Origin: Pseudoduganella umbonata
GTDB lineage: Bacteria > Pseudomonadota > Gammaproteobacteria > Burkholderiales > Burkholderiaceae_D
Assembly: GCF_014192225.1 (NCBI RefSeq)
Contig: NZ_JACHXS010000004.1
Location: 422,643-486,642, forward strand
Length of the DNA stretch: 64,000 nt
Direction of reading: 5' to 3'
Every line of letters begins with the position of its first letter. The first letter of the stretch is position 1. Under the pieces are notes generated by a model. That model was not told the origin of the DNA, ran no database searches, and was given only the letters and a program-made list of their open reading frames with translations. Of the stretch, positions 35,200 through 44,228 are shown in pieces. Made by a program: the position numbers and the translations under genes.

Positions 35200-37424
35200 A
35201 AGTTGTACGCGGCACGCACGCCGTAGGTGCGCGGATCGTTGAGGAAGAACGAACCCGGCACGCGGCTTTCGATCTTGACCGTGTCTTCGATGTTCTTCAC
35301 GAACAGCTGGACATTCCAGGTGCCGTCCGGATTGGCATAGCCGATCGACGCGTCGGACTTCCAGTACGACGGCTGGCGGTAGCGGATGCCTTCGACCGGG
35401 TCGCTGATGTAGTACGACGTCGAGTGCCGGGTGTTGACGGAAGCGGTGATCTCGCCGCCGTTGGCCACCGCGAAATGGTGGGTGTAGCCCAGGCCGACCG
35501 TCGACGTCGGCGCCCGGTCCAGCTTCTGGCCGGAAAAATCGATCGTCGCGGTCGGATGGTATTGCTTGTATTTCGCATCCGTGAAGGCCAGGCTGGCGCG
35601 CAGCGTGCCGTCGCCGAACACCCGCAGCTGCCCCTCGAACTCGGCGCCGTCGACTTCCGAGTTGGCCGCGTTCGCCGTGAACGAGTGGCACGAGGCCGGA
35701 TCGTTGGTGCGGCAGGTCGTCGTCGTCAGCTGCTGGTCTTCATACGCATAGTGGAACACGTTGGCGGACAGCTGCAGGCGGTTCTCCAGGAAGCGGCCCT
35801 TGATGCCTGCTTCGTATGCCTTCAGCGTCTCCGGGCGGTACACGCCGGTATCGCGCTCGGCATTGAAGCCGCCGGCCTTGTAGCCCGTCGAGACGCTGCC
35901 GTACACCATCACGTTGGAACGCAGGTCGTGATCGAGGCCGATCTTCCAGCTGGTGTTGTTGAAGCGGACGTCTTCCGAATAGGCCTTCGAGCTTTCGGTG
36001 GCCGGCGCCACCGCCGCTTCGCCGCTCAGCGGATCGTAGCCGGACTTGCGGTCGCGGGTGCGGCGCACGCCGACGATGACGCGGGTATCGCCGCGCACCG
36101 CATAGGTGGCCTGCCCGAACGCCGCCGTCGACTTGTTGTTCAGCGTGGCCAGGAACGGCAGCACGATGTTGAACTGGCCGAACGGCGCCGTCACGTAGGT
36201 GGTGTAGGCGGCGCGGCGGAAGATGTCCTCGTCGAACTTGTAGACGCCGGCCACCCAGCGCAGCGGCCCGGTGCCGGTGGAATTGAGGCGGAACTCATGC
36301 GAGACCGCATCGCTGTCGCCCACGTTCAGCGTGGTGAACGGGAAGCCGAAGTAGACGCCGTTGTTCAGCTGGTCCAGGTTCAGCGACATCTTCGCCAGCT
36401 GGTACGTCAGGTCGACGCCGCCCAGGCGCGTCTTGAACTCGCCGCGCAGCGACGTGGCCTCGTTGTCGCGGTGCGAGCCGGCATCCTGCTTGAATTCCCA
36501 GAAGTTGGTGCGCTGCACGTCATTGCCGCGGTCGACATAGACCGGGTCCTTGATGTGGTTGCCCCGGCCGGCCGGCGTGAAGCCCAGCTTGCCGATCAGT
36601 TCGCCGTCGAAGAAGTTGGTGATCGGCACCGGCGACGAGGCGCCGCCGCCGATCTTGTTCTTCTCGGCCGTCAGCAACAGGCTGGTGTCCTTGCCGAAAT
36701 TGCCCAGCAGGTGCAGGCGCGCCGATTTGTCGTCCTGGCTTTCCAGTTCGATCCTGTTCGGGCCCGCGTTGTAGTACGTGTCGTGCCGGTTCGTGTTGAT
36801 GGCCGCGCGCATCGCCCAGTTGTCGCCGATCGGCACGTTCAGCATCGCATCGACGCGGCGCGTGCTGTAATTGCCCAGTTCGACACCGACCTTGCCTTCC
36901 AGCTTGCGGCTCGGCTTGTTCGTGATCAGGTTGATCGCGCCGGCGGTGGCGTTGCGGCCATACAGCGTGCCCTGCGGGCCGCGCAGCACTTCGATCCGGT
37001 CCAGGTCGAAGAACGCGGCGGCCTGCGCTTCGTAGCGCGGGATGTAGGCGCCATCGACGTGGAACGCGGCCGACGGGTCGCCCTTCTCCGTCATGTCCAG
37101 GCTCGTCACGCCGCGGATCGAGACCTGCAGCATGCCGCTCTCCTGGGCGATTTCCACGTTGGGCAGCGACTCGGCCAGCGCACGGGGGTCGTTGGTGCCG
37201 GCGTTCTTCAGGTCGTCGCCGGAGATGACGGACAGGGCCAGCGGCGTCTTGCTGGCCGGCTGCGCCACCTTCTGCGCGGTGATGATCACCTCGGCGATGC
37301 CGCCGCGGTCCGGCCGCGCTTCCTGGCTGGCGTCACCGGCCTGCGCGGCGGCGCCGCCGGCCAGCGACAGGCAGCCTGCCGCGCAAAGGGCCTGGGTGAT
37401 CGAGCTGAGCTTGGGGTGTTTCAT
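35196..37424 (-). CDS. TonB-dependent receptor A of the glycoside island
   Basis: Outer-membrane importer, 742 residues from the ATG at 37424 (GGAG upstream), with a signal peptide ending SLAGGAAAQA. Plug: IAEVIITAQKVAQPASKTPL, then LRGPQGTLYGRNATAGAINL; terminal Phe (GVRAAYNF). It resembles the receptor at 52406 in plug and barrel order, and both have the phrase QKxAQPASKTPLALSV. Both belong to the class used for plant-derived aromatics and glycosides in proteobacteria, so the ligand is inferred to be a glycoside. It lies 334 bases after the deglycosidase beta gene on the same strand; the spacing allows its own promoter. Confidence 0.88.
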   Translation of the reverse strand: MKHPKLSSITQALCAAGCLSLAGGAAAQAGDASQEARPDRGGIAEVIITAQKVAQPASKTPLALSVISGDDLKNAGTNDPRALAESLPNVEIAQESGMLQVSIRGVTSLDMTEKGDPSAAFHVDGAYIPRYEAQAAAFFDLDRIEVLRGPQGTLYGRNATAGAINLITNKPSRKLEGKVGVELGNYSTRRVDAMLNVPIGDNWAMRAAINTNRHDTYYNAGPNRIELESQDDKSARLHLLGNFGKDTSLLLTAEKNKIGGGASSPVPITNFFDGELIGKLGFTPAGRGNHIKDPVYVDRGNDVQRTNFWEFKQDAGSHRDNEATSLRGEFKTRLGGVDLTYQLAKMSLNLDQLNNGVYFGFPFTTLNVGDSDAVSHEFRLNSTGTGPLRWVAGVYKFDEDIFRRAAYTTYVTAPFGQFNIVLPFLATLNNKSTAAFGQATYAVRGDTRVIVGVRRTRDRKSGYDPLSGEAAVAPATESSKAYSEDVRFNNTSWKIGLDHDLRSNVMVYGSVSTGYKAGGFNAERDTGVYRPETLKAYEAGIKGRFLENRLQLSANVFHYAYEDQQLTTTTCRTNDPASCHSFTANAANSEVDGAEFEGQLRVFGDGTLRASLAFTDAKYKQYHPTATIDFSGQKLDRAPTSTVGLGYTHHFAVANGGEITASVNTRHSTSYYISDPVEGIRYRQPSYWKSDASIGYANPDGTWNVQLFVKNIEDTVKIESRVPGSFFLNDPRTYGVRAAYNF

Positions 37425-37758
37425 TTTCGTCTCCTGGTCTTCCGGCAGCTTGGAATCCGCCGTTGGTTTCTGTGTTTGTGCGAAAAATGATAGTTGCTGG
37501 ACTGCCCGTTTCGGTGTGCCTTCCAGTGTGATTGTTTGGATGGCAGGCATCGATACGGTGAATACACAGGCATGCGCGGCGGGCGCACGCGGGCGAAGCC
37601 GCGCCCGCACGGCTTCATGCCATGCGTGAGGCGCGCTGGCGCCCGTCAAGTGGAATACGTTGCCGGTCCGCCGTTGCGTGGCGGTGCCGGACAGTTTCAG
37701 TGCGCGGCCATCGATGGCGCGGCGGCGAACGAGCCCGCTGCGCCCGTGGCCGCGGTGG
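37425..37758. other. Intergenic region between receptor A and the deglycosidase beta gene
   Basis: 334 bases without a credible gene. It holds a GC hairpin (CGGGCG/CGCCCG, about 37588-37606) that could end the beta-gene transcript, and then a less GC-rich stretch (about 37465-37560) where a receptor promoter could lie. None of the AGAA operator-like sites was found here. Confidence 0.5.
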
Positions 37759-38163
37759 TCATGGCTGCGCGGCGCCGACGCTTGCACCGATGCTTGCAGC
37801 GATCGTGCAGCTTGTAACCGGGCTCCATGGCAGGTAAGAGATGCGCAGCTGCACCGCTGCGGTCACCTGGTGTTCGCCGGCCGGCAGGCCGCCGGGCTGC
37901 AGTACCGATACCTGCGCCACTTCGCCGAATTCCCACCGCTCCACGTACTCGGTTTCCAGTTCGTCGAGCGTATAGGTGCGGCCGCGCACCGTGAAGCGCA
38001 CCTGGTCGCGCGGCACCTTCGCGCCGTCCACGGTCAGCGCGATATCCTCGACGGCCGACAGGATCTGGCCGCGGTAGTACGGCAGGCGCGCGCCCAGTTG
38101 CCAGCCGGAGCCGTCGTCCGCGTTGCGCACGCTGCCGGGATAGATGATGTGCTGGTCGTACAT
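37759..38163 (-). CDS. C-glycoside deglycosidase beta subunit (DUF6379)
   Basis: 134 residues starting MYDQHIIYPGSVRNADDGSG. The body matches DUF6379, now known as the beta subunit of bacterial C-glycoside deglycosidases (CarC-, DfgB- and DgpB-type): GARLPYYRGQILSAVEDIAL, LTVDGAKVPRDQVRFTVRGR, YTLDELETEYVERWEFGEVA. In characterised enzymes this small beta-sandwich chain is needed for activity with a TIM-barrel alpha chain. Here the alpha gene ends only 17 bases upstream. Direct evidence is similarity from memory and gene pairing; the substrate is not shown. Confidence 0.78.
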   Translation of the reverse strand: MYDQHIIYPGSVRNADDGSGWQLGARLPYYRGQILSAVEDIALTVDGAKVPRDQVRFTVRGRTYTLDELETEYVERWEFGEVAQVSVLQPGGLPAGEHQVTAAVQLRISYLPWSPVTSCTIAASIGASVGAAQP

Positions 38164-38180
38164 GGTTTTCTCCTTATTCT

Positions 38181-39170
38181 TCAGTCTTCGCCAAGCAGGC
38201 GCTTGAACATTTCCTGCTGCCGCCGTACCTGTTCGCGGCCATCGACCTCGAACGCGTCCTCGATATGGCGCTGGCCCTCGTATTCGCTGGACAGGTGGCC
38301 CTGGTAGCCCCCTTCTATCAGCACCGCGACGATTTCGTCGTAAGGGATGGCCGGTTCGCGGCCGCTGTCGTCGATCTCGTAGAACTTGGCGTGGATGTTG
38401 AAGATCCACGGCATGAATTCGAGCATGCGGCGCGGATTGCTCCAGATGTTGTGGCGCAGCGTCTCGGCCATCTGCAGGTCGACGGCATTGCCGCCCATCT
38501 TGCGCACGTCCATCAGCACGTAGTCGGCCAGCACGCGCGCCGCATGGGCTTCGAGGATGTGTTCGACGATCTTCGGCGTGGCGCCCATGCGCAGGAAGCG
38601 GTCGCGGAATACCGGCGGGTAGTGTTTCGTGTACATGCCCATGTCCGGCACGTAGCCCACGTGGTCGGAACCGGTGGCGCGCGTGAGCTCCGTGTAGCGC
38701 AGGATCCACGGGTGGTCGAAGTGGAACGGCGAATGCACCTCGATGCCCATGCGCACGTCGAGCTCCTCGGCCAGCGGCACGCAGGCCACCACCACTTCGG
38801 GCGGCGTGTTGACGATCACGCGCACGTTGCGGCAGCCGAGGCGCTTGGCGAAGCGCAGGTCGCGCTGCAGCGATGCCACCATCTCGTCGAAGTTCAGCCT
38901 GCGGTCCTTGTAGAGCTTCACGTCGAGGAACATGTCGTGGCACTGGGGGTACGCGCCATGCCGTTCCAGCGATGCGAACCAGCCGTCGATCTGCTGCTGC
39001 GGCACGTCGGGAAAGCCGCTGAACGATTGTTCGCTGACGACTTCGATGCCGCGCGCGCCGAGGCTGGCGGCGTGGGCGATGCAGTCGTCGAGTGTCATCT
39101 TGCGCAGGAACGTCTCGTACTGGTAGCTGTACAGGGAGACGCCGCGCTTGATGTCGTGGGGTTTGCTCAT
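38181..39170 (-). CDS. C-glycoside deglycosidase alpha subunit (sugar isomerase-like TIM barrel)
   Basis: 329-residue TIM barrel of the xylose isomerase-like class; GAGGA before the ATG at 39170. Likely divalent-metal ligands: Glu144 (GIEVHSPFHFDH), Asp176 (YVPDMGMYTKHY), His260 (FNIHAKFYEI) and Glu296 (HLSSEYEGQRH). The pair HxxxxxH after Glu144 and the SSEYEG end are typical of the alpha chains that cleave the C-C bond of 3-keto-C-glycosides to an aglycone and an anhydro-keto-sugar. The beta gene follows after 17 bases, which strongly supports this over a plain epimerase. Cytoplasmic: no signal peptide. Confidence 0.78.
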   Translation of the reverse strand: MSKPHDIKRGVSLYSYQYETFLRKMTLDDCIAHAASLGARGIEVVSEQSFSGFPDVPQQQIDGWFASLERHGAYPQCHDMFLDVKLYKDRRLNFDEMVASLQRDLRFAKRLGCRNVRVIVNTPPEVVVACVPLAEELDVRMGIEVHSPFHFDHPWILRYTELTRATGSDHVGYVPDMGMYTKHYPPVFRDRFLRMGATPKIVEHILEAHAARVLADYVLMDVRKMGGNAVDLQMAETLRHNIWSNPRRMLEFMPWIFNIHAKFYEIDDSGREPAIPYDEIVAVLIEGGYQGHLSSEYEGQRHIEDAFEVDGREQVRRQQEMFKRLLGED

Positions 39171-39283
39171 ATGATCCTCGCTTGTTTTGGGATGCAAAAG
39201 TCCCTGGCCGGGTCGGGCCATGGTTGATTCGGGCTGGAAAACCGGCCGGTCCGCCGCAGCGTTCCGGCCCGTGGAGGGAGGCG

Positions 39284-40498
39284 CTAGGAGAACGCGCCGG
39301 AAGGCGCGGGCGGCCGGCGCAGGCGCAGCAGGCAGGCGCCGATGGCGAACACGCCGGCGACGATGCCGAAGGCCAGGAACGCGGCCTGCAGGTCGCCGAC
39401 CAGGCCGCGCATCGCGTTCACGGCGGCCGGCGACAGGAACTGGGCGACGAAGAAGGAACTGGCCCACCAGCCCATGCCCTGGCCGCGATGCTCGAACGAG
39501 AACTTGCTCTGGGTCCAGGCGATCAGCGCCGGCACGATGATGCCGTTGGCCAGCTGCTGCACGAAGGCGAAGGCCAGCGCCACTTTATAGTCGGGTGCGA
39601 TGCCGATGCCGCCCAGGCCGATCGCGTAGCACAGGAAGACCAGGAAGATCTGCGCGCCGGCGCCGTAGCGCGTGGTCAGCTTGAACACCACCGCGCCGAT
39701 CGGTACGCCGATGCTGGGAATGGCCATCCACAGGCCGATCGATTTCGGATCGCCCACGCCCATCTCCTTGAGGAGCAGCGAGAAGTTAATGACCTGCACG
39801 TAGTAGATCGTCGACAGCACCACCGTCACGCCGCACACCATCAGCGCCACCCTGTAGGGGAACGGCGTGGCCGGCGCGGCGCCCGGCGCCCTGGCCTGCC
39901 GCGGCCCGCGCGTGCCCGGCTCGAACAGGTAGACCAGGCTGGCCAGGAAGATCGGGATGGCCACGCCATACACGAGGAACGGGAATTGCCAGCCCTGCGC
40001 GGCCAGGAAGCCGGAACCGGCGATCGTCAGCGTGCCGAGCATCGAGCCGACCACGCCCTGGATCATCAGCCAGCGGTGGCGCGCCTGCTCTTCGAAATAG
40101 TCGGCCAGCAGCGTGTTGACGACGGTGAGCACGCCGGCTTCGCCGATGCCGATCACGAAGCGCCCCGCCACCACGGCCCAGAAGTCGTCGATGAAGAACG
40201 GCATCAGGCCGCCGCAGCCGTAGAACGCCATCGCCCACAGCAGCAGCTTGCGGCGGCCGAAGCGGTCGGCGATCGCGCCGGCGGCCGGGGCGAACAGCGC
40301 GATGCAGGCGCTGGGGGCCGTGATCAGCAGCGGCACCATCAGCTTGGCATTGGGAACGTCGTGGAAATGCGCCAGCAGCGTGGGCAGCGTGGGGGCGAGC
40401 GCGATGATCGCCATCACGGGCAGGAAGCCTGAAAAAACCAGGATCCAGCCCTGGCGCCAGTCGGCCTGGCGGACTGCTTGAGGACCGTTGTTCTGCAT
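39284..40498 (-). CDS. MFS transporter A of the glycoside island
   Basis: 404 residues, 12 hydrophobic segments, GGAG before the ATG at 40498. Contains the loop 2-3 motif GAIADRFGRRKLLLWAMAF. It is clearly related to the MFS protein at 46096: both have VxNxLxxDYFExxxRxxWLxxQ and FEHRGxGMGxWxxxFFxxQFLSP. Inferred to import the (oxidised) glycoside for the deglycosidase encoded next to it (113 bases downstream). The closest recognised class is the phenolate/hexuronate-type importers, but the ligand is unknown. An AGAA operator-like site lies 62 bases before its start. Confidence 0.85.
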   Translation of the reverse strand: MQNNGPQAVRQADWRQGWILVFSGFLPVMAIIALAPTLPTLLAHFHDVPNAKLMVPLLITAPSACIALFAPAAGAIADRFGRRKLLLWAMAFYGCGGLMPFFIDDFWAVVAGRFVIGIGEAGVLTVVNTLLADYFEEQARHRWLMIQGVVGSMLGTLTIAGSGFLAAQGWQFPFLVYGVAIPIFLASLVYLFEPGTRGPRQARAPGAAPATPFPYRVALMVCGVTVVLSTIYYVQVINFSLLLKEMGVGDPKSIGLWMAIPSIGVPIGAVVFKLTTRYGAGAQIFLVFLCYAIGLGGIGIAPDYKVALAFAFVQQLANGIIVPALIAWTQSKFSFEHRGQGMGWWASSFFVAQFLSPAAVNAMRGLVGDLQAAFLAFGIVAGVFAIGACLLRLRRPPAPSGAFS

Positions 40499-40559
40499 CT
40501 TTGTCTCCGTCGGTTGTAGGTTTCTACCTGTACGGCTCTGCGGCCGTTCGAACTGGTTA

Positions 40560-40579
40560 AAAATCAGAATTCGAATTAT
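40560..40579 (-). promoter_or_regulatory. Operator-like site A (MFS-deglycosidase operon)
   Basis: AAAATCAGAATTCGAATTAT, aligned on AGAA with the four other sites listed at 44954, 49268, 54693 and 58900. Located 62 bases before the MFS start in the divergent MFS/LysR region. Confidence 0.55.
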
Positions 40580-40616
40580 GATATCGCTTTCCTTGGGGTT
40601 TTCCCATCAAAAAATT

Positions 40617-40654
40617 TATCCACGCTACCGGATTGTATGGATAGCTGATATCCA
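40617..40654. promoter_or_regulatory. LysR-type box with three TATCCA elements
   Basis: TATCCA (40617-40622), 15 bases, TGGATA (40638-40643), 5 bases, TATCCA (40649-40654). The last two form a perfect inverted repeat and the last runs into AAAAC, faintly like a nod box (ATCCA...ATCNAAAC). About 100 bases before the NodD-like LysR gene. Confidence 0.45.
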
Positions 40655-40753
40655 AAACTTGAATAGCCCTCCGGCCCTGTCGCCGGGCGGTTTCTTGGCT
40701 ATATTCGGAGCGTTTTTTCACCCGACCACGCACTGGAGCGTACTGGAGATGCA

Positions 40754-41662
40754 ATGCGTTTCAACAAGCTCGACCTGAACCTGCTGGTGATCCTCAATGC
40801 GCTGCTCACCGAGCGCAACATCACGCATGCGGCCGAAAAGGTGTTCCTCAGCCAGTCGGCCACCAGCAGTGCGCTGGCACGGTTGCGGGCCTATTTCAAC
40901 GATGAGCTGCTGGTGGCGGCGGGCCGCCAGATGATGCTCACGCCGCGGGCGCGCGACCTGGTGGAACCGGTGCGCGAAGTGCTGATGCGCATCGATACCA
41001 CGATCGCCACCCAGCCCGTGTTCGACCCGGCCAGCGAGTCGCGCGACGTGGTCCTGCTGGTGTCCGACTACACCACGGCGGTGCTGGTGCCGCCGCTGCT
41101 GGAAACGCTGTACCGTGAGGCGCCCGGCCTGCGCGTGCACCTGCGCCACCAGCAGGAAAAACCGGCCGACCTGCTGGAGCGGGGCGAGGCCGATTTCCTC
41201 GTCATCCCGTCGCAATACCTGTCGAAGGACCATCCGTCGGCCGCGCTGTTCGAGGACGACTACCTGTGCGTGACGTGGGAAGGCAACAGCCGCGTGCGCG
41301 ACCGCCTGACGTTCGACGATTACCTGGCCTGCGGCCACGTCACGGCCGCCTTCACGACGGGCAATCCGCTGGCCACGTTCGACGGCTGGTTCATGGAGAG
41401 CTTCGACGTGAAGCGCCGCGTCGAAGTCACGGCGCCGACGCTGACCGCCCTGCCCTCGCTGGTGGTCGGCACCGACCGCATCGCCACCGTGCACCGGCGC
41501 ATCGCGCTGCAGGCGCAGCGCACGCTGCCGATCCGCCTGTGGGAACCGCCGCCGCGCATCCCGCGGCTGGTGCAGATGCTGCAGTGGCACAAGCACCGCA
41601 ACAACGACCCGGCGATCCGCTGGATCCGCGAACAGGTCATCGCCATCGCCGCCACCGTTTGA
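40754..41662 (+). CDS. NodD-like LysR-family regulator
   Basis: 302 residues; TGGAGATGCA before the ATG. The DNA-binding half, MRFNKLDLNLLVILNALLTE then RNITHAAEKVFLSQSATSSA, LARLRAYFNDELLV, closely follows the NodD start (MRFKGLDLNLLVALDALMTERN). The C-terminal effector domain has the NodD/NahR-type FTTGNPLATFDGWF. NodD and NahR proteins sense flavonoids or aromatic acids, so a plant phenolic inducer fits the neighbouring glycoside genes. Divergent from the MFS-deglycosidase operon and parallel to the DHA2 transporter; likely controls one or both. Confidence 0.82.
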   Translation: MRFNKLDLNLLVILNALLTERNITHAAEKVFLSQSATSSALARLRAYFNDELLVAAGRQMMLTPRARDLVEPVREVLMRIDTTIATQPVFDPASESRDVVLLVSDYTTAVLVPPLLETLYREAPGLRVHLRHQQEKPADLLERGEADFLVIPSQYLSKDHPSAALFEDDYLCVTWEGNSRVRDRLTFDDYLACGHVTAAFTTGNPLATFDGWFMESFDVKRRVEVTAPTLTALPSLVVGTDRIATVHRRIALQAQRTLPIRLWEPPPRIPRLVQMLQWHKHRNNDPAIRWIREQVIAIAATV

Positions 41663-41720
41663 CCAACCGCGGCGCCGTTGTAAACGTTGCAAACGGCGCC
41701 TGAACAACCTGGATACAGAA

Positions 41721-43202
41721 ATGAACGATACCGTTACCGCCACGGAGGGCAGCGCTTTTGCCGCCGCCGCGGCATTCACCCCGCGCCGCCGCACGCTGGC
41801 CCTCGTGGCAGTCGCGCTGGCCTTCGTGATGGACCTGCTCGACACCACCATCATCAACGTGGCGATACCGTCGATCGAATCGGGCATCGGCGCCAGCAAG
41901 GCGGCACTGGAATGGATCATCGCCGGCTATGCGATGGCGTTCGCCGTGCTGCTGATCGTCGGCGGCCGCCTGGGCGACAGCCTGGGCTACCGCCGCATGT
42001 TCCTGGCCGGGATCGCGCTGTTCACGCTGACATCCGTGGCGTGCGGCCTGGCGCCGGATGCGCTGGCGCTGCAGGTGGCCCGGCTGCTGCAGGGCGTCAG
42101 CGCGGCGCTGATGGTGCCCCAGGTGATGGCGCTGGTGCAGGTCATGTACCCGCCCGAGCAGCGCTACAAGGTGTACACCGTGTTCGGCTTCCTGGGCGGC
42201 TTTTCCGCCGCGCTGGGGCCGATCGTGGGCGGCCTGCTGATCGACGCCAACTGGTTCGGCCTGGGCTGGCGGCTGACCTTCCTGATCAACCTGCCGATCG
42301 GCCTGTTCAGCCTGGCCGCCGGCTGGCTGCTGCTGCCGCCGGGCCGTGGCGTGAACGCCGGGCGCATCGACCTGGGCGGCGCCGCGCTGTCCGTGCTGGT
42401 GCTGTTCGCGCTGCTGGCGCCGCTGATCGAAGGCCCGACACGCGGCTGGCCGGCCGGCCTGGTGGCGCTGCTGGGCGCCACCGTGCCGCTGGCCTGGGGC
42501 ACGGTGCGCTACCTGCGCTGGCGCCAGGCCACGCGCGGCAACGCCCTCGTCGACCCGGCACTGCTGAAGCGCCGCAAGGTGGCGATGGGCCTGCTGTGCA
42601 CGCTGTGCATCAATCCGGTCCTGCCCGGCCACCTGCTGGCGATGACGTTCGTGCTGCAGACCGGGCTCGGCATGAGCGCCGCCGACATGGCCTACGCCTG
42701 CGCACCGATCGCCGCCGGCGCGATGGGCGGCATCGTGCTGCTGGGCCCCTGGCTGTTCCGCCGGCTCGGCGTGCGCGTGATGCTGATCGGCACTGGCGTG
42801 TCCTGCGCCAGCCTGGTGCTGGCGGCATGGTCGGTGCATGGCGGCCAGCTCGCCTACGTGCCCCTGCTGCTGGCGCAGTTCGGCATGGGCCTGGGCATGG
42901 GGCTGTGCGGGCCGCAGCTGTCGAACGCGACCCTGCAGGATGTGCCGATGGCCGATGCTGGCGTGGCGGCCGGCCTGTTCACCGCCGTGCAGCAGATTGC
43001 CGGCGCGGTGGGCGTGGCACTGACGGGCTGGGTGTTTTTCCATGCGGCGGGGATCGGCAGCGCCGCGGCCGCGCGCTATGCGGAGGCCTACCTGCATGCA
43101 CTGCCGGTACTGCTGGTGCTGCTGGCCATGGCGATGTACCTGACGACGCGGCTGGCGAGGGTCATGCCGGCCACGGGACAGCGGCCGGTGCATGGCCATT
43201 GA
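41721..43202 (+). CDS. DHA2-family MFS efflux transporter (EmrB/QacA type)
   Basis: 493 residues, 14 predicted TM helices. DHA2 marks: MDLLDTTIINVAIPSIESGI in TM1, GGRLGDSLGYRRMFLAGIAL after TM2, and GPIVGGLLIDANWFGLGWRL. Exports hydrophobic toxic compounds by proton antiport. It follows the NodD-like gene by 58 bases on the same strand, so induction by the same aromatic signal and export of excess aglycone are reasonable inferences. No EmrA-like adaptor is next to it. Confidence 0.9.
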   Translation: MNDTVTATEGSAFAAAAAFTPRRRTLALVAVALAFVMDLLDTTIINVAIPSIESGIGASKAALEWIIAGYAMAFAVLLIVGGRLGDSLGYRRMFLAGIALFTLTSVACGLAPDALALQVARLLQGVSAALMVPQVMALVQVMYPPEQRYKVYTVFGFLGGFSAALGPIVGGLLIDANWFGLGWRLTFLINLPIGLFSLAAGWLLLPPGRGVNAGRIDLGGAALSVLVLFALLAPLIEGPTRGWPAGLVALLGATVPLAWGTVRYLRWRQATRGNALVDPALLKRRKVAMGLLCTLCINPVLPGHLLAMTFVLQTGLGMSAADMAYACAPIAAGAMGGIVLLGPWLFRRLGVRVMLIGTGVSCASLVLAAWSVHGGQLAYVPLLLAQFGMGLGMGLCGPQLSNATLQDVPMADAGVAAGLFTAVQQIAGAVGVALTGWVFFHAAGIGSAAAARYAEAYLHALPVLLVLLAMAMYLTTRLARVMPATGQRPVHGH

Positions 43203-43280
43203 GGCTCTCCTTGGCATGGCGGCCGGTCTCGCTCAGCGAAGGCGGCTCCGGCGTTTCCATAACCCTGCAAAAGGCAAACC

Positions 43281-44213
43281 ATGAAATCAGTCAGTTCCCA
43301 CCGCAGGCAACTGCTGGCGTTCCTCGGCGCGTCCGGTGCCGCCATGCTTCTGCCGGCAAGACCGGCACACGCCTACCCGTCCTTTCCGCCACTGCGCGGC
43401 AGGCTGCGCCAGGGCCTGACACCGCACCTTTTCAATGCCGATCTCGACGATACCTGCAGGATGGCCGTCGCACTGGGAATCAAAGGGCTGGATTTCGTCA
43501 GCGACCCCGCCGACTGGCCCCTGCTGAAAAGGCATGGGCTGACCATGACGATGCTGCGCGTGGATCATGGCGGCGGGCTATCCCGCCCCGGCAGGGCGCC
43601 TGCGGGACCGCCCGGCTGGAATGCGATCGGCACGCCGGACCAGGGTGGCGCATTCGAGGCGGCGCTGCGCGACCGGATCGATGCCGCGGCCCTGCACGGC
43701 ATCCCGAACATCATCCTTACCTGCGGCGACCGTGCCGCCATCGGCTATGAAGAGGGCAAACGCAATGCACTGGCCTTCCTGCGCCGGGTCAGCGCACAGG
43801 CGGAACGGCGCGGCGTCACGTTGACGATCGAGAATATCAACTCGGGCCACAGCGGCGGCCCCCCTGTTCCGCCCGGCAGCATGTTCGACCACCTGTCCTG
43901 GGGACTGGACGTGGTCAGCAAAGTGAACTCGCCAGACGTGAAATTGCTGGTCGACCTGTACCATGCCCAGCTCATGGACGGAAACATCACGAACTTCCTG
44001 CGTGCCAATATGCAGTGGATCGGTCATTTCCATACGGGTGGCGTGCCCGGGCGGAACGAGATCGACGACACGCAGGAACTGAATTACCGGCACGTTGCCC
44101 GCGTCATTGCCGAGCAGGGCTTTACCGGTTTCGTCAGCCATGAATGGAGTCCCTCGGCAGGCATGGACAAGTTGACGGTCCTGCGAAAATGCATCGAGAT
44201 CATCGACGTCTAG
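43281..44213 (+). CDS. Exported sugar isomerase/epimerase TIM barrel
   Basis: 310 residues with an N-terminal RRQLLAFLGASGAAMLLPAR signal (Tat-like; cleavage near AHA-YP at about 31), unusual for this fold. Barrel metal-ligand strands are recognisable: LTIENINSGHSG, LLVDLYHAQLMDGNI, IGHFHTGGVPGRNE and GFVSHEWSP, giving Glu, Asp, His and Glu ligands in hydroxypyruvate-isomerase style. Periplasmic keto-sugar or keto-glycoside processing is inferred, which would put it with the GMC dehydrogenase. Same strand as the LysR and DHA2 genes, 78 bases after the latter. Confidence 0.78.
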   Translation: MKSVSSHRRQLLAFLGASGAAMLLPARPAHAYPSFPPLRGRLRQGLTPHLFNADLDDTCRMAVALGIKGLDFVSDPADWPLLKRHGLTMTMLRVDHGGGLSRPGRAPAGPPGWNAIGTPDQGGAFEAALRDRIDAAALHGIPNIILTCGDRAAIGYEEGKRNALAFLRRVSAQAERRGVTLTIENINSGHSGGPPVPPGSMFDHLSWGLDVVSKVNSPDVKLLVDLYHAQLMDGNITNFLRANMQWIGHFHTGGVPGRNEIDDTQELNYRHVARVIAEQGFTGFVSHEWSPSAGMDKLTVLRKCIEIIDV

Positions 44214-44228
44214 ACCGCCGGACGATCG

